Below, in pieces: positions 23,884-34,343 of a DNA stretch of 35,280 bases (positions are counted from its first letter, which is position 1; each line of letters opens with the position of its first letter). The DNA is from Fusobacteriaceae bacterium (GTDB taxonomy: Bacteria; Fusobacteriota; Fusobacteriia; Fusobacteriales; Fusobacteriaceae), in the NCBI GenBank assembly GCA_031272945.1, contig JAISST010000091.1, positions 1-35,280 of the forward strand. The letters are read 5' to 3'. The notes under the pieces are model-generated. The model saw only the letters and a list, made by a program, of their open reading frames with translations. It did no database searches and was not told the DNA's origin. The position numbers and the translations under genes were made by a program.

Positions 23884-24906
23884 CTATTCGAAAAATTCCC
23901 GGACCTGCTCCGCAACGGCTTTCGCTACCGCTTTTTGGTTCTTCGGGTTTTGCAGCGCCTTCAAATCCGTCTGGTTTGTGATGAAGCCCAGTTCCAGCAA
24001 TACGCCGGGTCCGTCGAAGCCTCTGAGCACCGCGAAGTTGGCGCCGTGAATGCCTTTATTGGGAAGGCGCAGGGACCTGGCGATGGCTTCCACCGTGGGG
24101 TTTGCGAAATTGACCGATTTTTCCTGGTTTTTCTTGTAAGCCAGAGAACCCATGATCTGCTTGATCTCGCTGTCTTTTTTGCCGCCGTATTCACTGAAGC
24201 TGTTCTCGAAAGCGGCGATCTTGGCCGCGTAGGCCGAGGGTTTTTCCGTCGAGAAATAGTAGATTTCCGAGCCCGAGGCTTCCGAACGGTTCGGAGCGGC
24301 GTTGATGTGCACGCTGATAAAAAAGTCGCACTTGACGCGATTGGCTATGGCCGGGCGTTCCGACAGGGGGATGAACACATCCGTGTCCCTTGTCATGATG
24401 ACCTTGAAATCTTCGGCCAGCTCGTTTCGCAGCAGTTTCGCCACCGCCAGGGCGAGATTCTTCTCGTCGACGGCCTTATTTCTGCTCTGGGCCCCGGGGT
24501 CCTTTCCGCCGTGCCCGGCGTCAATGGCGATGATGTACTGCTTTTGCCCGTTATCGAGATTGACGACGTAGCTTTTTCCCTTCATGGCCCCCGTATAGGT
24601 CACATCCTTGGCCAGCGTCACGAAAACGCCGACGGAATTGCCGTGATCCACAACCTGAACGTCGTCATAGTACTTGCTCTTGTTCTTCCCCGCTTTGACG
24701 TTGGGGGAAAGGTCCGTGTCGGGAAATTCCAAATACAGGAGTCGCGTGAAACTGTCGTATTCCACTTTCGGCTTCCGGGCTTCCCCTTTTTTCGTATCAA
24801 ACTCTACCGTGATCTTGCTTCTGCCGATTTTGACGGCCGATATGGCGCCTGCCCACGCGGCAAAACTCAGAAGAATCCACAACAGACAAACCGCAATTTT
24901 TCTCAT
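23884..24906 (-). CDS. N-acetylmuramoyl-L-alanine amidase (Amidase_3) with AMIN-like N-terminal domain
   Basis: A periplasmic zinc amidase that cleaves the muramoyl-alanine bond of peptidoglycan, usually in daughter-cell separation. ATG 24906 (340 residues) is chosen because the ATG seven codons earlier lies in the ribosome binding site AAAGGGGG. Signal peptide: RKIAVCLLWILLSFAAWAGA. About 25-120 is an AMIN-type beta domain. The catalytic domain spans about 124-340: His132 in IDAGHGGKDPGA, Glu148 in DEKNLAL, His200 in ISVHINAA and catalytic Glu305 in LLELGFITN are all present. It lies between yajC (47 bp) and the GerMN gene (12 bp), making a small envelope operon. Confidence 0.95.
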   Translation of the reverse strand: MRKIAVCLLWILLSFAAWAGAISAVKIGRSKITVEFDTKKGEARKPKVEYDSFTRLLYLEFPDTDLSPNVKAGKNKSKYYDDVQVVDHGNSVGVFVTLAKDVTYTGAMKGKSYVVNLDNGQKQYIIAIDAGHGGKDPGAQSRNKAVDEKNLALAVAKLLRNELAEDFKVIMTRDTDVFIPLSERPAIANRVKCDFFISVHINAAPNRSEASGSEIYYFSTEKPSAYAAKIAAFENSFSEYGGKKDSEIKQIMGSLAYKKNQEKSVNFANPTVEAIARSLRLPNKGIHGANFAVLRGFDGPGVLLELGFITNQTDLKALQNPKNQKAVAKAVAEQVREFFE

Positions 24907-24953
24907 GGCTTTACCCCCTTTGCGCATACGTTCCCATCGGCCGAAACGAATTC

Positions 24954-25445
24954 TCAGTCCTTATTCTCTTCATCGGCCGCGGTTTCACCGGCTGGACTGG
25001 CGTCCACAGGTTTCACTTCTTCAATGGTTTCCTTTTCCGCTTTGATTTCTTCGATCTTTTCTTCCGCAGGCTTTATGTCGTCTTCGGATTTGGCGGCCTC
25101 TTTCTTGCCGAAGAGCGCGCCCAGAAGCGAGGGTTTTTGTTTCGGCTCTTCCTTGGCTGTCGCGGCTTTTCTCTCATCCACGGGGCCCAGGATCGCTTCT
25201 TTTACGATTTTGATCTTCACGCCCTGGTCGATCTTGATCCAGGCGTAGCGTTCGTCCATACTGATGACTTTTCCAAAAATTCCCGATTTCAGGATGATAT
25301 CCTGTCCGGCTTTGATGGCGTCTATCTTTTCCTTTTCCTTTTTATCCTTTTTCTTGCTGGACCAGCTGGAAAAAATGATGAAGCCTCCCAGGATCAGCAA
25401 CAGGGGCAGCATGTTGAATCCCCCTTGTCCTTGCAATAATGTCAT
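24954..25445 (-). CDS. yajC: YajC, preprotein translocase accessory subunit, with long charged C-terminal tail
   Basis: YajC is a single-span inner-membrane partner of SecDF. The start is typical: MTLLQGQGGFNMLPLLLILG and one transmembrane helix (about 12-28), basic KKKDKKEKEK, then DIILKSGIFGKVISMDERYAWIKI. The core ends near residue 92. The following 70 residues are rich in Glu, Lys and Ala, unusual because most YajC proteins are about 85-115 residues; here 163. Strong AAAGGAGG site before the ATG. Its own promoter is about 125 bp upstream, right at the end of dnaJ, so it can be expressed apart from the heat-shock operon. secD/secF are not in the window. Confidence 0.88.
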   Translation of the reverse strand: MTLLQGQGGFNMLPLLLILGGFIIFSSWSSKKKDKKEKEKIDAIKAGQDIILKSGIFGKVISMDERYAWIKIDQGVKIKIVKEAILGPVDERKAATAKEEPKQKPSLLGALFGKKEAAKSEDDIKPAEEKIEEIKAEKETIEEVKPVDASPAGETAADEENKD

Positions 25446-25546
25446 ATTATCCTCCTTTTGTACGATCGGTACGTCTGCACGTCCTTTTGTAAGACCGTCT
25501 GTTTCGTTCAGGACAGATTCCGCAACTTCACAGTCGGCTACAATTT

Positions 25547-25575
25547 AGTATAACATATTCATGGCAAATTTACAA
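25547..25575 (-). promoter_or_regulatory. Promoter of the yajC-amidase-gerMN group
   Basis: On the minus strand TTGTAA (25575-25570), 17-bp spacer, TATACT (25552-25547). It lies directly after the dnaJ stop. The roughly 95-nt leader contains two similar ACAAAAGGA stretches, the second being the ribosome binding site. Confidence 0.65.
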
Positions 25576-25579
25576 ACGC

Positions 25580-26743
25580 TTATGAGAAGAAATTCTTGAT
25601 TTTTTCTTTCAGCGACTCTTTTTTGTAGTTTTTCGCGTTGAGACTGGCGTCAAATTCCTTGAGTTTTTTCTTTTGTTCCTCGTTGAGTTCCACCGGCGTT
25701 TCCACAATGACTTCGATGATTTCGTCGCCGGTTATGCTCGTACCCTCGGGGGAAATGCCCTCGCCCCGGAGCTTGAATTTCTTGCCGCTCTGGGTTCCCG
25801 GCGGAATTTTCACGTTTTTCGTTCCGTTCAATACCGGTACTTCCACCTCTCCGCCCAGAGCCGCCACGGCGAAGGATATGGGCACCGGGCAGTAGATGTC
25901 GTTTTCGATCCGCTCGAAGATCTTGTGTTTTTTCACCCGGATGAAGATGTAAAGGTCCCCGTAGGGGCCGCCATGCTCTCCGGCTTCTCCCATTTCCCGG
26001 ACTCTGAGACGTTTTCCCGACTGGATTCCCGCGGGAATATGCCGCACGATTTCCGTATTCTCGACCTTGACGCCGGAGCCTCCGCAATTTTCACATTTTT
26101 TCTCGTAAATCTTGCCGCTGCCGTGACACTGGTCGCACTCCACATCCTGGGCAAACTGTCCGAAGATCGTCCGCTGTACGGTCCGGATCCTTCCGGTTCC
26201 GCCGCATTTCGTACAGGTTTTGGGGGGTGAGGACGGATCTCCGCCCGTGCCTCCGCAAACAGGACATTTGACTTTCCTGCGGTAGCGGATGGTCTTGTCA
26301 ACGCCGAAGGCCGCCTCTTCCAGCGTGATCTCAATCGGGTAGGAGAGATCGTCGCCGGGTTCCGCGTAGTTTCCCTGCTCCTGTCTGCCGCCTCCGAAAC
26401 CACCGAATCCACCGAAGCCTCCGAAACCTCTTCCGCCGAAGACGCTGGCAAAGATGTCGTCGATGTTGATATCGCCGAAGCCTCCGCCGCCCATGCCTCC
26501 CTGCCGGAAGGCGTCATGTCCGAACTGGTCATATTGCTTTCTTTTTTCCGCGTCGGATAGTACGCTGTAAGCTTCGTTGATTTCTTTGAATTTCTCTTCG
26601 GCTTCTTTTTTTTCCTGTTCCCCGGCGCTGCTGAATTTGTCCGGATGCCATTTGAGAGCGAGTTTTTTATAGGCGTTTTTCAGCTCCTCCGGGGTCGAAG
26701 TCTTGGATACGCCCAATATTTCGTAGTAATCCCTTTTTTCCAT
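25580..26743 (-). CDS. dnaJ: Chaperone DnaJ (Hsp40, type A)
   Basis: Co-chaperone that delivers substrates to DnaK and stimulates its ATPase. 387 residues, full length. J domain 1-70 with HPD at 33-35; Gly/Phe-rich linker about 82-120 ([19 protein letters not shown]); zinc region with four CxxCxGxG repeats at Cys160/163, 177/180, 203/206 and 217/220; C-terminal substrate-binding domains from about 225. The ATG follows GGAGGGAG. It is last in hrcA-grpE-dnaK-dnaJ, 93 bp after dnaK, with a strong palindrome in between, so its level may be lower than that of DnaK. Confidence 0.98.
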   Translation of the reverse strand: MEKRDYYEILGVSKTSTPEELKNAYKKLALKWHPDKFSSAGEQEKKEAEEKFKEINEAYSVLSDAEKRKQYDQFGHDAFRQGGMGGGGFGDINIDDIFASVFGGRGFGGFGGFGGFGGGRQEQGNYAEPGDDLSYPIEITLEEAAFGVDKTIRYRRKVKCPVCGGTGGDPSSPPKTCTKCGGTGRIRTVQRTIFGQFAQDVECDQCHGSGKIYEKKCENCGGSGVKVENTEIVRHIPAGIQSGKRLRVREMGEAGEHGGPYGDLYIFIRVKKHKIFERIENDIYCPVPISFAVAALGGEVEVPVLNGTKNVKIPPGTQSGKKFKLRGEGISPEGTSITGDEIIEVIVETPVELNEEQKKKLKEFDASLNAKNYKKESLKEKIKNFFS

Positions 26744-26770
26744 TCTCCCTCCATCGTAATCATATCAGAA

Positions 26771-26791
26771 GGGCGACCGCGAGGGTCGCCC
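26771..26791. repeat. GC-rich palindrome between dnaK and dnaJ
   Basis: GGGCGACC (26771-26778), loop GCGAG, GGTCGCCC (26784-26791). There is no U-run in either direction, so it is more likely a processing or stabilising hairpin or a REP-like repeat than a terminator. It resembles the GGGCG.../...CGCCCC elements at 23308 and 33059-33185. Confidence 0.7.
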
Positions 26792-26836
26792 CTTCAAGCC
26801 GTCAAACCGCCATCGCGGGCTTCGGGCCTTTATTCT

Positions 26837-28714
<1,878 letters not shown>

Positions 28715-28733
28715 CTAATTCCACGTTGTTTCC

Positions 28734-29456
28734 TCAGCCCCTCTTACATACCTTGACCATGGCCGGCCGGATGACCTTCCCTTTCATCGTATAGCCTTTC
28801 TGCAGTTCCTGAATGACCGTGTCCTCGGGAACATCGGGATTGTCCTCCACCATGACCGCGTGATGGTACACGGGATCGTAAGGTTTGCCTTGGGCCTCAA
28901 TGGGCTCCACGCCTTCCGACTGCATGACGCCGTTCAGATGGGTCAGAATCATATCGACTCCCTTTAAAAGCCCGTCAAAATCCTTTGTGCTCTCGGAAGC
29001 CGCGATGGCCCTGTGCAGATTGTCGACGCCGTCCAGAAGCTTCGCGAGGATTTTCTCCGAGGCGTATTTACGCAATTCGTCCAGCTCTTTTTCCTTGCGC
29101 TTTGTAAAGTTCTGGAAATCCGCCTGTTTTCTCAAGTAAGCGTTCTTCCACTCCTCCACTTCGGCCAGCAGTTTCCCTTTGATTTCTTCGGGATCCGCTT
29201 GCTCTTCCTGCTCTTCTTTTTCCCGCGGTTCCTTTTCCGCGTTTTTCAGCGCCTCTTCTTTGGCTCGGATCTCCGCTTCGAGGATTTCGTCAAGATTTGC
29301 GTCCTCTCCGGTTTCCTCAGGCCTGGATTCCGCTTCCGATTCCGGCGCGGGCGTTTCCTCCGGCTCCTTCAGGGGAATTTCGGGTTCCGGTCCTTCGATG
29401 GTGATTTCCCCGTTCCTTTTTCCCTCTTCCGTTTCCAAAAATTCTTTCTCTGCCAT
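28734..29456 (-). CDS. grpE: GrpE nucleotide exchange factor
   Basis: Exchanges ADP for ATP on DnaK. 240 residues, longer than the usual 180-200 because of an acidic, Glu/Pro-rich N-terminal tail (about 1-90). A coiled coil at about 95-150 contains the typical KNAYLRKQADFQNFTKRKEKE. The C-terminal beta domain holds the family signature, VIQELQKGYTMKGKVIRPAMVKV. The ATG follows GAGGT. It is 23 bp after hrcA and 52 bp before dnaK. The extended acidic tail is low-complexity and likely disordered; its function is unknown. Confidence 0.97.
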   Translation of the reverse strand: MAEKEFLETEEGKRNGEITIEGPEPEIPLKEPEETPAPESEAESRPEETGEDANLDEILEAEIRAKEEALKNAEKEPREKEEQEEQADPEEIKGKLLAEVEEWKNAYLRKQADFQNFTKRKEKELDELRKYASEKILAKLLDGVDNLHRAIAASESTKDFDGLLKGVDMILTHLNGVMQSEGVEPIEAQGKPYDPVYHHAVMVEDNPDVPEDTVIQELQKGYTMKGKVIRPAMVKVCKRG

Positions 29457-29479
29457 TGTTACCTCGCTTCCTGATTGAT

Positions 29480-30514
29480 TTATGTTTCGTCAAAATTTTT
29501 TTCGATGTCGCCGATGACTTTGTTGACTTCCTTTGTGACATGCTTGATGAGTCCCATGGTCCTCGAATAGGGCATGCGTTTCGGGCCGATGACGCCCAGG
29601 ATCCCCTGGGTGTTGCCGATCTTGTATACGGAATATACGAAGCTGTAATCTTCAAGGCCCTTGACGCCCAGTTCCTCCCCGAAGATGACGTCAACGCCTC
29701 CGTTTTCCATGTTGCGCCTGCGGACGACGTCCTCGAAGAGTTGGGTCACGTCTCCCCGGTTGTTGAAGAGTTCGATGACTTCCGAGACTTCGCTGACGTT
29801 TTTATCTTTGAAGATGCCGGGCATATTGTGTACAAAGAAATTTCCTTCCAGCTCTCCGTCGTTTTCCGCGCCGGGTTCGGGACTCTCTATGATGCTTTCG
29901 TAATGGCTGTCCAAAATGAAATGTTCGATTTCCGAGATGGATAGATTCCGCTCCGTCAATTTTTGCCTGATATTTTCCGAGATCTCTTCCAATTCCGTCC
30001 TGTCAATGGGATTGACAAGGGAAATCCGCTTTGTCCGGATGTTTTTGTTGTCCCGGATGATCACCGCGAAGATCGTGTGGGAGTCCACATAGATCAGCTC
30101 GACCTTTTTGACTTTGTCGACGTAAGCGCTGGGTTCTACGACGATCCCCGCGTAATTGGTAAGCTTTGACAGCAAGGAAGACGTCTTCTTCAATACGAGG
30201 TCCAGTTCGCTCATTCGCTGCTCGTAGGCCAGCTCAATATTCGCTTTTTCCTCCTGGGTGATCTTTTCGATCTTCAGAAGTTCGCTGAGGTAATATTTGT
30301 AGCCTTTATCGGTAGGAATACGGCCCGAGGAAGTGTGAGTTTTTTCGATGTAGCCCAAATCTTCCAGATCCGCCATGACATTCCTGATTGTCGCCGACGA
30401 AAGGTCAATCCCGTATTTCTTGACCAATGTCCGGGATCCGATGGTGTCCCCGTAGGTCAGATAATAGTTGATAATGGCGTTTAATACGAGTTTTTCTCTA
30501 TCGGAGATTGACAT
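29480..30514 (-). CDS. hrcA: Heat-inducible transcription repressor HrcA
   Basis: Repressor of class I heat-shock genes; it binds CIRCE and is kept active by GroEL in the family. The start is taken at ATG 30514 (MSISDREKLVLNAI, 344 residues), because AAGGAGG lies at 30527-30521 and the alternative start at 30541 is inside the CIRCE operator. The N-terminal winged helix (about 1-75) ends with the characteristic SSGRIPTDKGYKYY. The middle has a dimerisation region, and the C-terminal part contains LGVIGPKRMPYSR. First gene of the operon and so autoregulated. No defects seen. Confidence 0.97.
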   Translation of the reverse strand: MSISDREKLVLNAIINYYLTYGDTIGSRTLVKKYGIDLSSATIRNVMADLEDLGYIEKTHTSSGRIPTDKGYKYYLSELLKIEKITQEEKANIELAYEQRMSELDLVLKKTSSLLSKLTNYAGIVVEPSAYVDKVKKVELIYVDSHTIFAVIIRDNKNIRTKRISLVNPIDRTELEEISENIRQKLTERNLSISEIEHFILDSHYESIIESPEPGAENDGELEGNFFVHNMPGIFKDKNVSEVSEVIELFNNRGDVTQLFEDVVRRRNMENGGVDVIFGEELGVKGLEDYSFVYSVYKIGNTQGILGVIGPKRMPYSRTMGLIKHVTKEVNKVIGDIEKNFDET

Positions 30515-30530
30515 GCGACGCCTCCTTTTG

Positions 30531-30557
30531 TTAGCACTCATTTGAACAGAGTGCTAA
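30531..30557 (-). promoter_or_regulatory. CIRCE operator (HrcA binding site)
   Basis: TTAGCACTC (30531-30539), nine-base spacer, GAGTGCTAA (30549-30557): a perfect 9-9-9 CIRCE consensus. It lies between the promoter and the hrcA ribosome binding site, in the transcribed leader, the usual place for HrcA repression. Confidence 0.98.
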
Positions 30558-30567
30558 TTCTTCTTAC

Positions 30568-30596
30568 AGAATACAATTATTTTTGGCATTTGTCAA
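30568..30596 (-). promoter_or_regulatory. Promoter of hrcA-grpE-dnaK-dnaJ
   Basis: On the minus strand TTGACA (30596-30591), 17-bp spacer, TATTCT (30573-30568), 10 bp before CIRCE. A vegetative-type promoter, consistent with control by HrcA repression rather than by an alternative sigma factor. Confidence 0.85.
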
Positions 30597-30658
30597 GCAT
30601 TTTCGAAAATTTTTTTTGTTTTTTTTTCAGACCGTATTGGCAGAGCGGGAGTTTTTTG

Positions 30659-30687
30659 TTTACAGGACCGCCGCTATATGCTATAAT
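30659..30687 (+). promoter_or_regulatory. Promoter of marC
   Basis: TTTACA (30659-30664), 17-bp spacer, TATAAT (30682-30687), 22 bp before the ATG and divergent from the heat-shock promoter. Confidence 0.75.
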
Positions 30688-30709
30688 GGGACGATAGGAG
30701 GAAACTACC

Positions 30710-31297
30710 ATGAAATTATTCTTTTCTTCAGTGATTACGCTGCTTTTGGTGATGGACCCTTTCGGGAACATCCCTCTTTTTATTACGGCGCTGGGCAAGG
30801 TTCCGCCGGAAAGACGGAAAAAGGTGCTTTTGCGCGAACTTGTGATCGCCCTTTGCATCATGGTTTTCTTTTTGCTGGCCGGTCACCGTTTTCTGGAAAT
30901 CATCCAGATCAAGGATTTTTCCCTGCAGATCGCGGGAGGGTTGATCCTTCTTCTGATCGCCATTGATCTTGTATTCGGCGTCGACCACGGGACCCGGACG
31001 GAAGCGAAAGAAGAGGAGCCGCTGGTGGTGCCGCTGGCGATTCCGCTGGTAGCCGGACCCGCCGCCCTCAGCATGACCATCATCCTGGCGGCTCAGGTTC
31101 CGCATATTTTGCTGCTTTTGGCCATCGCCGCCGCCTCGGCGTTCAATTCCGTCGTGCTGCTGTTTTCATTTCCCATCAGCGGCATACTGGGTAAAAGAGG
31201 TCTGACGGCCCTGGAGAAACTCAGCGGCATGTTGCTTACGGTCATGGCCGTCAACATGATCATGTCGGGAATCGCCGCTTTTATCAAGGCGGGTTGA
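30710..31297 (+). CDS. MarC family integral membrane protein
   Basis: 195 residues with about six transmembrane helices and the family landmarks: VMDPFGNIPLFITAL at the first helix, IAGGLILLLIAIDLVFG (about 84-100), the charged loop RTEAKEEEP, then PLAIPLVAGPAALSMTIIL (about 110-128), and a C-terminal MLLTVMAVNMIMSGI. MarC/YhgN proteins are inner-membrane proteins of unknown transport function; despite the name, a role in multiple antibiotic resistance is not supported in E. coli. ATG 30710 with AGGAGG upstream. It has its own promoter. A 74-bp gap to the ACT gene may allow readthrough. Confidence 0.88.
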   Translation: MKLFFSSVITLLLVMDPFGNIPLFITALGKVPPERRKKVLLRELVIALCIMVFFLLAGHRFLEIIQIKDFSLQIAGGLILLLIAIDLVFGVDHGTRTEAKEEEPLVVPLAIPLVAGPAALSMTIILAAQVPHILLLLAIAAASAFNSVVLLFSFPISGILGKRGLTALEKLSGMLLTVMAVNMIMSGIAAFIKAG

Positions 31298-31371
31298 GCG
31301 TAACCCGGTTCAGTCATTTACCGGACGGAACGCCTCCGTCCTTACCAAATATCATTGAAAAGGAGAACTAT

Positions 31372-31641
31372 ATGAACGCAATTTTATCTGTGATCGGAAA
31401 GGATACGATCGGCATTGTGGCCGACGTTTCCGTGGAATGCGCCAAATACAACGCCAACATTACCGACGTGAGCCAGTCCATCCTCGGCGAGTATTTCGCC
31501 ATGATCATGGTCGTCAATATCGACCGGTTGAGCGTGGAATTCACGGAATTCGCGGACAGGATGAAGGAGAGCGGTAAGAAGAAGAACCTCGAAATCCAGG
31601 TCATGCATGAGGATATCTTCAATTCCATGCACAAAATCTGA
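31372..31641 (+). CDS. Stand-alone ACT-domain protein (UPF0237 family)
   Basis: 89 residues, essentially one ACT domain: [20 protein letters not shown] as first strand and helix, then [23 protein letters not shown] domains bind small ligands, usually amino acids, and regulate partners. ATG 31372 is chosen because AAGGAG precedes it; the open frame extends 26 codons upstream into the marC end. It is 26 bp before the DUF711 gene, a neighbourhood conserved in Firmicutes and Fusobacteria, so the two probably form a regulator-enzyme pair whose reaction is not known. Confidence 0.93.
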   Translation: MNAILSVIGKDTIGIVADVSVECAKYNANITDVSQSILGEYFAMIMVVNIDRLSVEFTEFADRMKESGKKKNLEIQVMHEDIFNSMHKI

Positions 31642-31667
31642 GAGAAAACGATTATCGGGAGGAAATT

Positions 31668-33026
31668 ATGATCAGCAACCAGGAAATCCTGGAAACCATC
31701 GCCATGATACAGAACCAGAACCTCGATATCCGCACGATCACCATGGGGATCTCCCTGGTGGATTGTATGGACGGGGACATCGAAAAGAGCCGCGACAAGA
31801 TCTATGAGAAGATCTGCCGCAAAGGGGGACGCCTTGTAGAGAGCGGGGAATACCTGGCCAAAAAATACGGGATTCCCATTATCAATAAAAGAGTGGCGGT
31901 GACGCCTCTTTCGATCCTTTTGGGCGTCTCGGGCGGCGATCCGCTCCGCTACGCGGAAATCCTGGACCGCGCCGCAAAAGAAATCGGCATTGATTTTATC
32001 GGCGGATTTTCCGCCTTGGTGCAAAAAGGCTTCGCTCCCGGAGACAGGGCGTTGATCGAAGCGATCCCCGAAGCCCTGGCGGCTACGGAAAAAGTCTGCG
32101 CTTCCGTCAACATCGGCTCCACTCGGGCCGGGATCAATCTCGACGCCGTGCGGCTCATGGGGAAGATCATCCTGGAGGCCGCGACGCGCACGCAGCATAA
32201 GGAATGCATGGGGGCAGGGAAGCTGGTTGTGTTCTGCAACGCCGTAGAGGACAATCCCTTTATGGCGGGGGCCTTTCACGGAATCGGCGAAAACGATACC
32301 GCCATCAACGTCGGCGTCTCGGGTCCCGGCGTCGTAAGGGAGGCCATTCGCAGAGCGCCGCCCCGGGCAAACATTTCGGAAATCGCCGACATCATCAAAA
32401 AAACCGCCTTCAAGATCACGCGGGTGGGGCAGCTGATCGGCTATGAGGCGGGGAAACTATTGGGGGTTCCCTTTGGCATCGTGGATCTGTCCCTGGCGCC
32501 GACGCCGGCCGTAGGGGATTCCGTCGCCCACATCATCGAGGAGATGGGCGTAGAGAGCTGCGGCGGCTACGGTACGACGGCGGCTCTGGCCATTTTAAAC
32601 GACGCGGTCAAAAAAGGAGGCGTCATGGCCTCGTCCCGGGTCGGCGGACTTTCGGGGGCCTTCATTCCGGTGTCCGAAGACGCCGGTATGATCGCGGCAG
32701 TGGAGAGAGGCTCTCTCAAGATCGAGAAGCTGGAAGCCATGACGGCCGTTTGTTCCGTGGGCCTCGATATGATCGTGGTGCCGGGGGATACGAGCCCGGA
32801 TATTTTAGCGGGAATAATCGCCGACGAGGCGGCCATCGGGATGGTCAATTCCAAGACGACGGCCGTGCGGATTATACCGGCCGTCGGCAAGAAAGACGGG
32901 GAAGGGGTCAATTTCGGGGGGCTTTTCGGCTACGGGCCCGTGATGGAGGTCAACCGCTTTTCCCCGGCCAGGTTCCTTGCACGGGGCGGGCAGATTCCCG
33001 CGCCGATTCAGAGTTTGAAGAATTAA
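31668..33026 (+). CDS. DUF711 / UPF0210 (PFL family) protein
   Basis: 452 residues, the normal family length. Landmarks: [18 protein letters not shown] (about 20-37), [13 protein letters not shown], a central [20 protein letters not shown] (about 146-165), [20 protein letters not shown] (about 201-220), and a Gly-rich [19 protein letters not shown]. Structures are known for family members but I know of no established reaction; members are cytoplasmic. GGGAGG precedes the ATG. Its usual partner, the ACT-domain gene, is directly upstream. It is the last GC-rich core gene before the AT-rich accessory end of the window. Confidence 0.92.
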   Translation: MISNQEILETIAMIQNQNLDIRTITMGISLVDCMDGDIEKSRDKIYEKICRKGGRLVESGEYLAKKYGIPIINKRVAVTPLSILLGVSGGDPLRYAEILDRAAKEIGIDFIGGFSALVQKGFAPGDRALIEAIPEALAATEKVCASVNIGSTRAGINLDAVRLMGKIILEAATRTQHKECMGAGKLVVFCNAVEDNPFMAGAFHGIGENDTAINVGVSGPGVVREAIRRAPPRANISEIADIIKKTAFKITRVGQLIGYEAGKLLGVPFGIVDLSLAPTPAVGDSVAHIIEEMGVESCGGYGTTAALAILNDAVKKGGVMASSRVGGLSGAFIPVSEDAGMIAAVERGSLKIEKLEAMTAVCSVGLDMIVVPGDTSPDILAGIIADEAAIGMVNSKTTAVRIIPAVGKKDGEGVNFGGLFGYGPVMEVNRFSPARFLARGGQIPAPIQSLKN

Positions 33027-33029
33027 GGG

Positions 33030-33200
33030 CGCAACCTCCTGCGCCTTCGGCGCCGAGCGGGCGAATGTTCTTGTTGGGTTGGGCGAATATTCAGTCCCGG
33101 CTGTGGCGCGCTACGCTTGCTGACGCCGGGACATCGCGGCCTTCTAACGTCTGCTTCGCATACGTAAGAAGTCGCGAATTCGCCCCTACACTTGCGGGTA
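33030..33200. repeat. Dense block of nested palindromes (REP/MITE-like)
   Basis: Contains GGCGCA/TGCGCC near its left end, GTCCCGGC (33094-33101) / GCCGGGAC (33125-33132), and CTTCTaACGT (33141-33150) / ACGTaAGAAG (33162-33171), the last two enclosed by GGGCGAAT (33059-33066, repeated at 33081-33088) and ATTCGCCC (33178-33185). The right flank CGCCCCTACA is shared with the repeat at 23326. No coding frame is convincing. It may be a repeat cluster or a structured RNA. Confidence 0.55.
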
Positions 33201-33223
33201 AGGGTTTACGGCGATTTATAAAC

Positions 33224-33261
33224 AAAACAGCCTTTCGGAGATATTCCGGGAGGCTGTTTTT
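33224..33261. terminator. Bidirectional terminator at the edge of the accessory region
   Basis: AAAACAGCCT (33224-33233) pairs with AGGCTGTTTT (33251-33260), with an inner CGG/CCG pairing; T-rich on both sides. It can end the DUF711 transcript and, from the other side, transcripts leaving the invertible segment leftward. Confidence 0.88.
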
Positions 33262-33270
33262 CATATGAAT

Positions 33271-34296
33271 TTATGCCATTTTGGGTATGAGAATCTGATA
33301 CGACAAAAGTGCTACTTTACAAATAATAAAGTAACGCCTGCCAATATAATAACAAAATTCTCCGCAAAAATCAACCTTATATTTCAAGAGGTCTGCAAAT
33401 ATTTCGACACATTTCCGCTTCTGTTCAGTTTGCGGATGAACGTACAGTTTTTGTGTTGTCAGTACATCTGCATGTCCTAAAATTTTACTCAGCGCCACCG
33501 GATCTGCTCCGATTCCGATCAATGTTGTAGCAAAGGTATGCCGCAAAGCATGTACATTCACTCTTCTGATCCCCGCTGTTTTCAAGAATGAATAAAAGTA
33601 ACGCCTGTATGTATTCGGTTCCATTGGAGATGAAGTTCCGCTCACGATATAGAAGTCGGGGTTTTGTATTGAAAACGCTTGGAGCAATTTCAACAATATA
33701 CCGGAGATTGGAATTTCCCGGATGGAAGTTTTTGATTTCGGGCTGGACAAGACGAGTTTTGTTCCTTTATGGAGAGAAATCCGGTTCACGGTCTTGGATA
33801 TATAGAGCAATCTTTCTGAAAAGTCGAGATCTTTATACTGTAAAGCGCACAGTTCGCCGATCCGAATCCCTGTCAGCAAACAAATGGCTATACCGAGCGA
33901 TCGGGCAGTCAGATTTGCCTTTACAGACTGCAACAGCTTTTTCTGTTCCTCCAATGTCAGCACATTCAGAGATCTCTTTCTTTCCGGAATCCGGAATGTA
34001 GACCGCAATGATTTCATCCGCATGATATCCTCACGGATTGCGGCGTGTAAGCAGATTTTCAAAATTGTCACATAGGTTTTTATGCTTCCACCGGCTTTCC
34101 CTTCTTCCGTTAATTTGGAAATGAACTGTTGAATCAGTTCTCCGGATATTTTATCCAGCGGATATTGCCCGAAAAACGGAAGCAGATGCTTGTTTACGAC
34201 TCTTCGATACAAGGCTTTCGTGGATTCTTTGATACAGGATTCCTTCTTTCTGAGCCAATCCGTCGCCCAGGTTTTGAATAATACTTGTTTGCGCAT
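33271..34296 (-). CDS. Tyrosine site-specific recombinase (phage integrase family)
   Basis: 341 residues from ATG 34296; the open frame starts 14 codons earlier, without a ribosome binding site. An N-terminal SAM-like core-binding domain (about 5-90, ALYRRVVNKHLLPFFGQYPL) is followed by the catalytic domain (about 110-300). The active-site set is complete: Arg145 (TGIRIGEL), His249 and Arg252 (HALRHTF), His275 (ILGHADV), Tyr285 (KLYVHPQT). After the tyrosine there are 56 more residues, longer than usual; the last 20 are encoded by the left inverted repeat and the flank beyond it. The gene is AT-rich compared with its left neighbours. Two perfect inverted repeats surround it, so it probably inverts its own segment. 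Excision or integration of a larger element is the alternative. Confidence 0.93.
   Translation of the reverse strand: MRKQVLFKTWATDWLRKKESCIKESTKALYRRVVNKHLLPFFGQYPLDKISGELIQQFISKLTEEGKAGGSIKTYVTILKICLHAAIREDIMRMKSLRSTFRIPERKRSLNVLTLEEQKKLLQSVKANLTARSLGIAICLLTGIRIGELCALQYKDLDFSERLLYISKTVNRISLHKGTKLVLSSPKSKTSIREIPISGILLKLLQAFSIQNPDFYIVSGTSSPMEPNTYRRYFYSFLKTAGIRRVNVHALRHTFATTLIGIGADPVALSKILGHADVLTTQKLYVHPQTEQKRKCVEIFADLLKYKVDFCGEFCYYIGRRYFIICKVALLSYQILIPKMA
33314..33335 (+). repeat. Left inverted repeat / putative recombination site
   Basis: 22 bp beginning ACTTTA-CAAATAA-TAAAGT and ending AAC. The first 19 bases are themselves two 6-bp inverted arms around a 7-bp centre, as in tyrosine recombinase core sites (two protomer-binding arms and a 6-8-bp crossover region). 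An identical copy lies inverted at 34344. It overlaps the recombinase coding sequence (codons for RYFIICKV). Confidence 0.9.
33346..33374 (-). promoter_or_regulatory. Outward-facing promoter inside the invertible segment
   Basis: On the minus strand TTGATT (33374-33369), 17-bp spacer, TATTAT (33351-33346). Predicted transcription starts just before the left inverted repeat and runs leftward out of the segment. It lies within the 3' end of the recombinase gene and does not drive that gene. Confidence 0.6.
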
Positions 34297-34343
34297 GAAA
34301 TCACCATTCCATAAGATTTTATACAGATATCTTATCATGGAAT

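Noticed and set aside
23287-25248. A 653-codon plus-strand frame opposite the GerMN, amidase and yajC genes
   Set aside because: Antisense shadow spanning three well-supported genes and their gaps; no ribosome binding site or domain.
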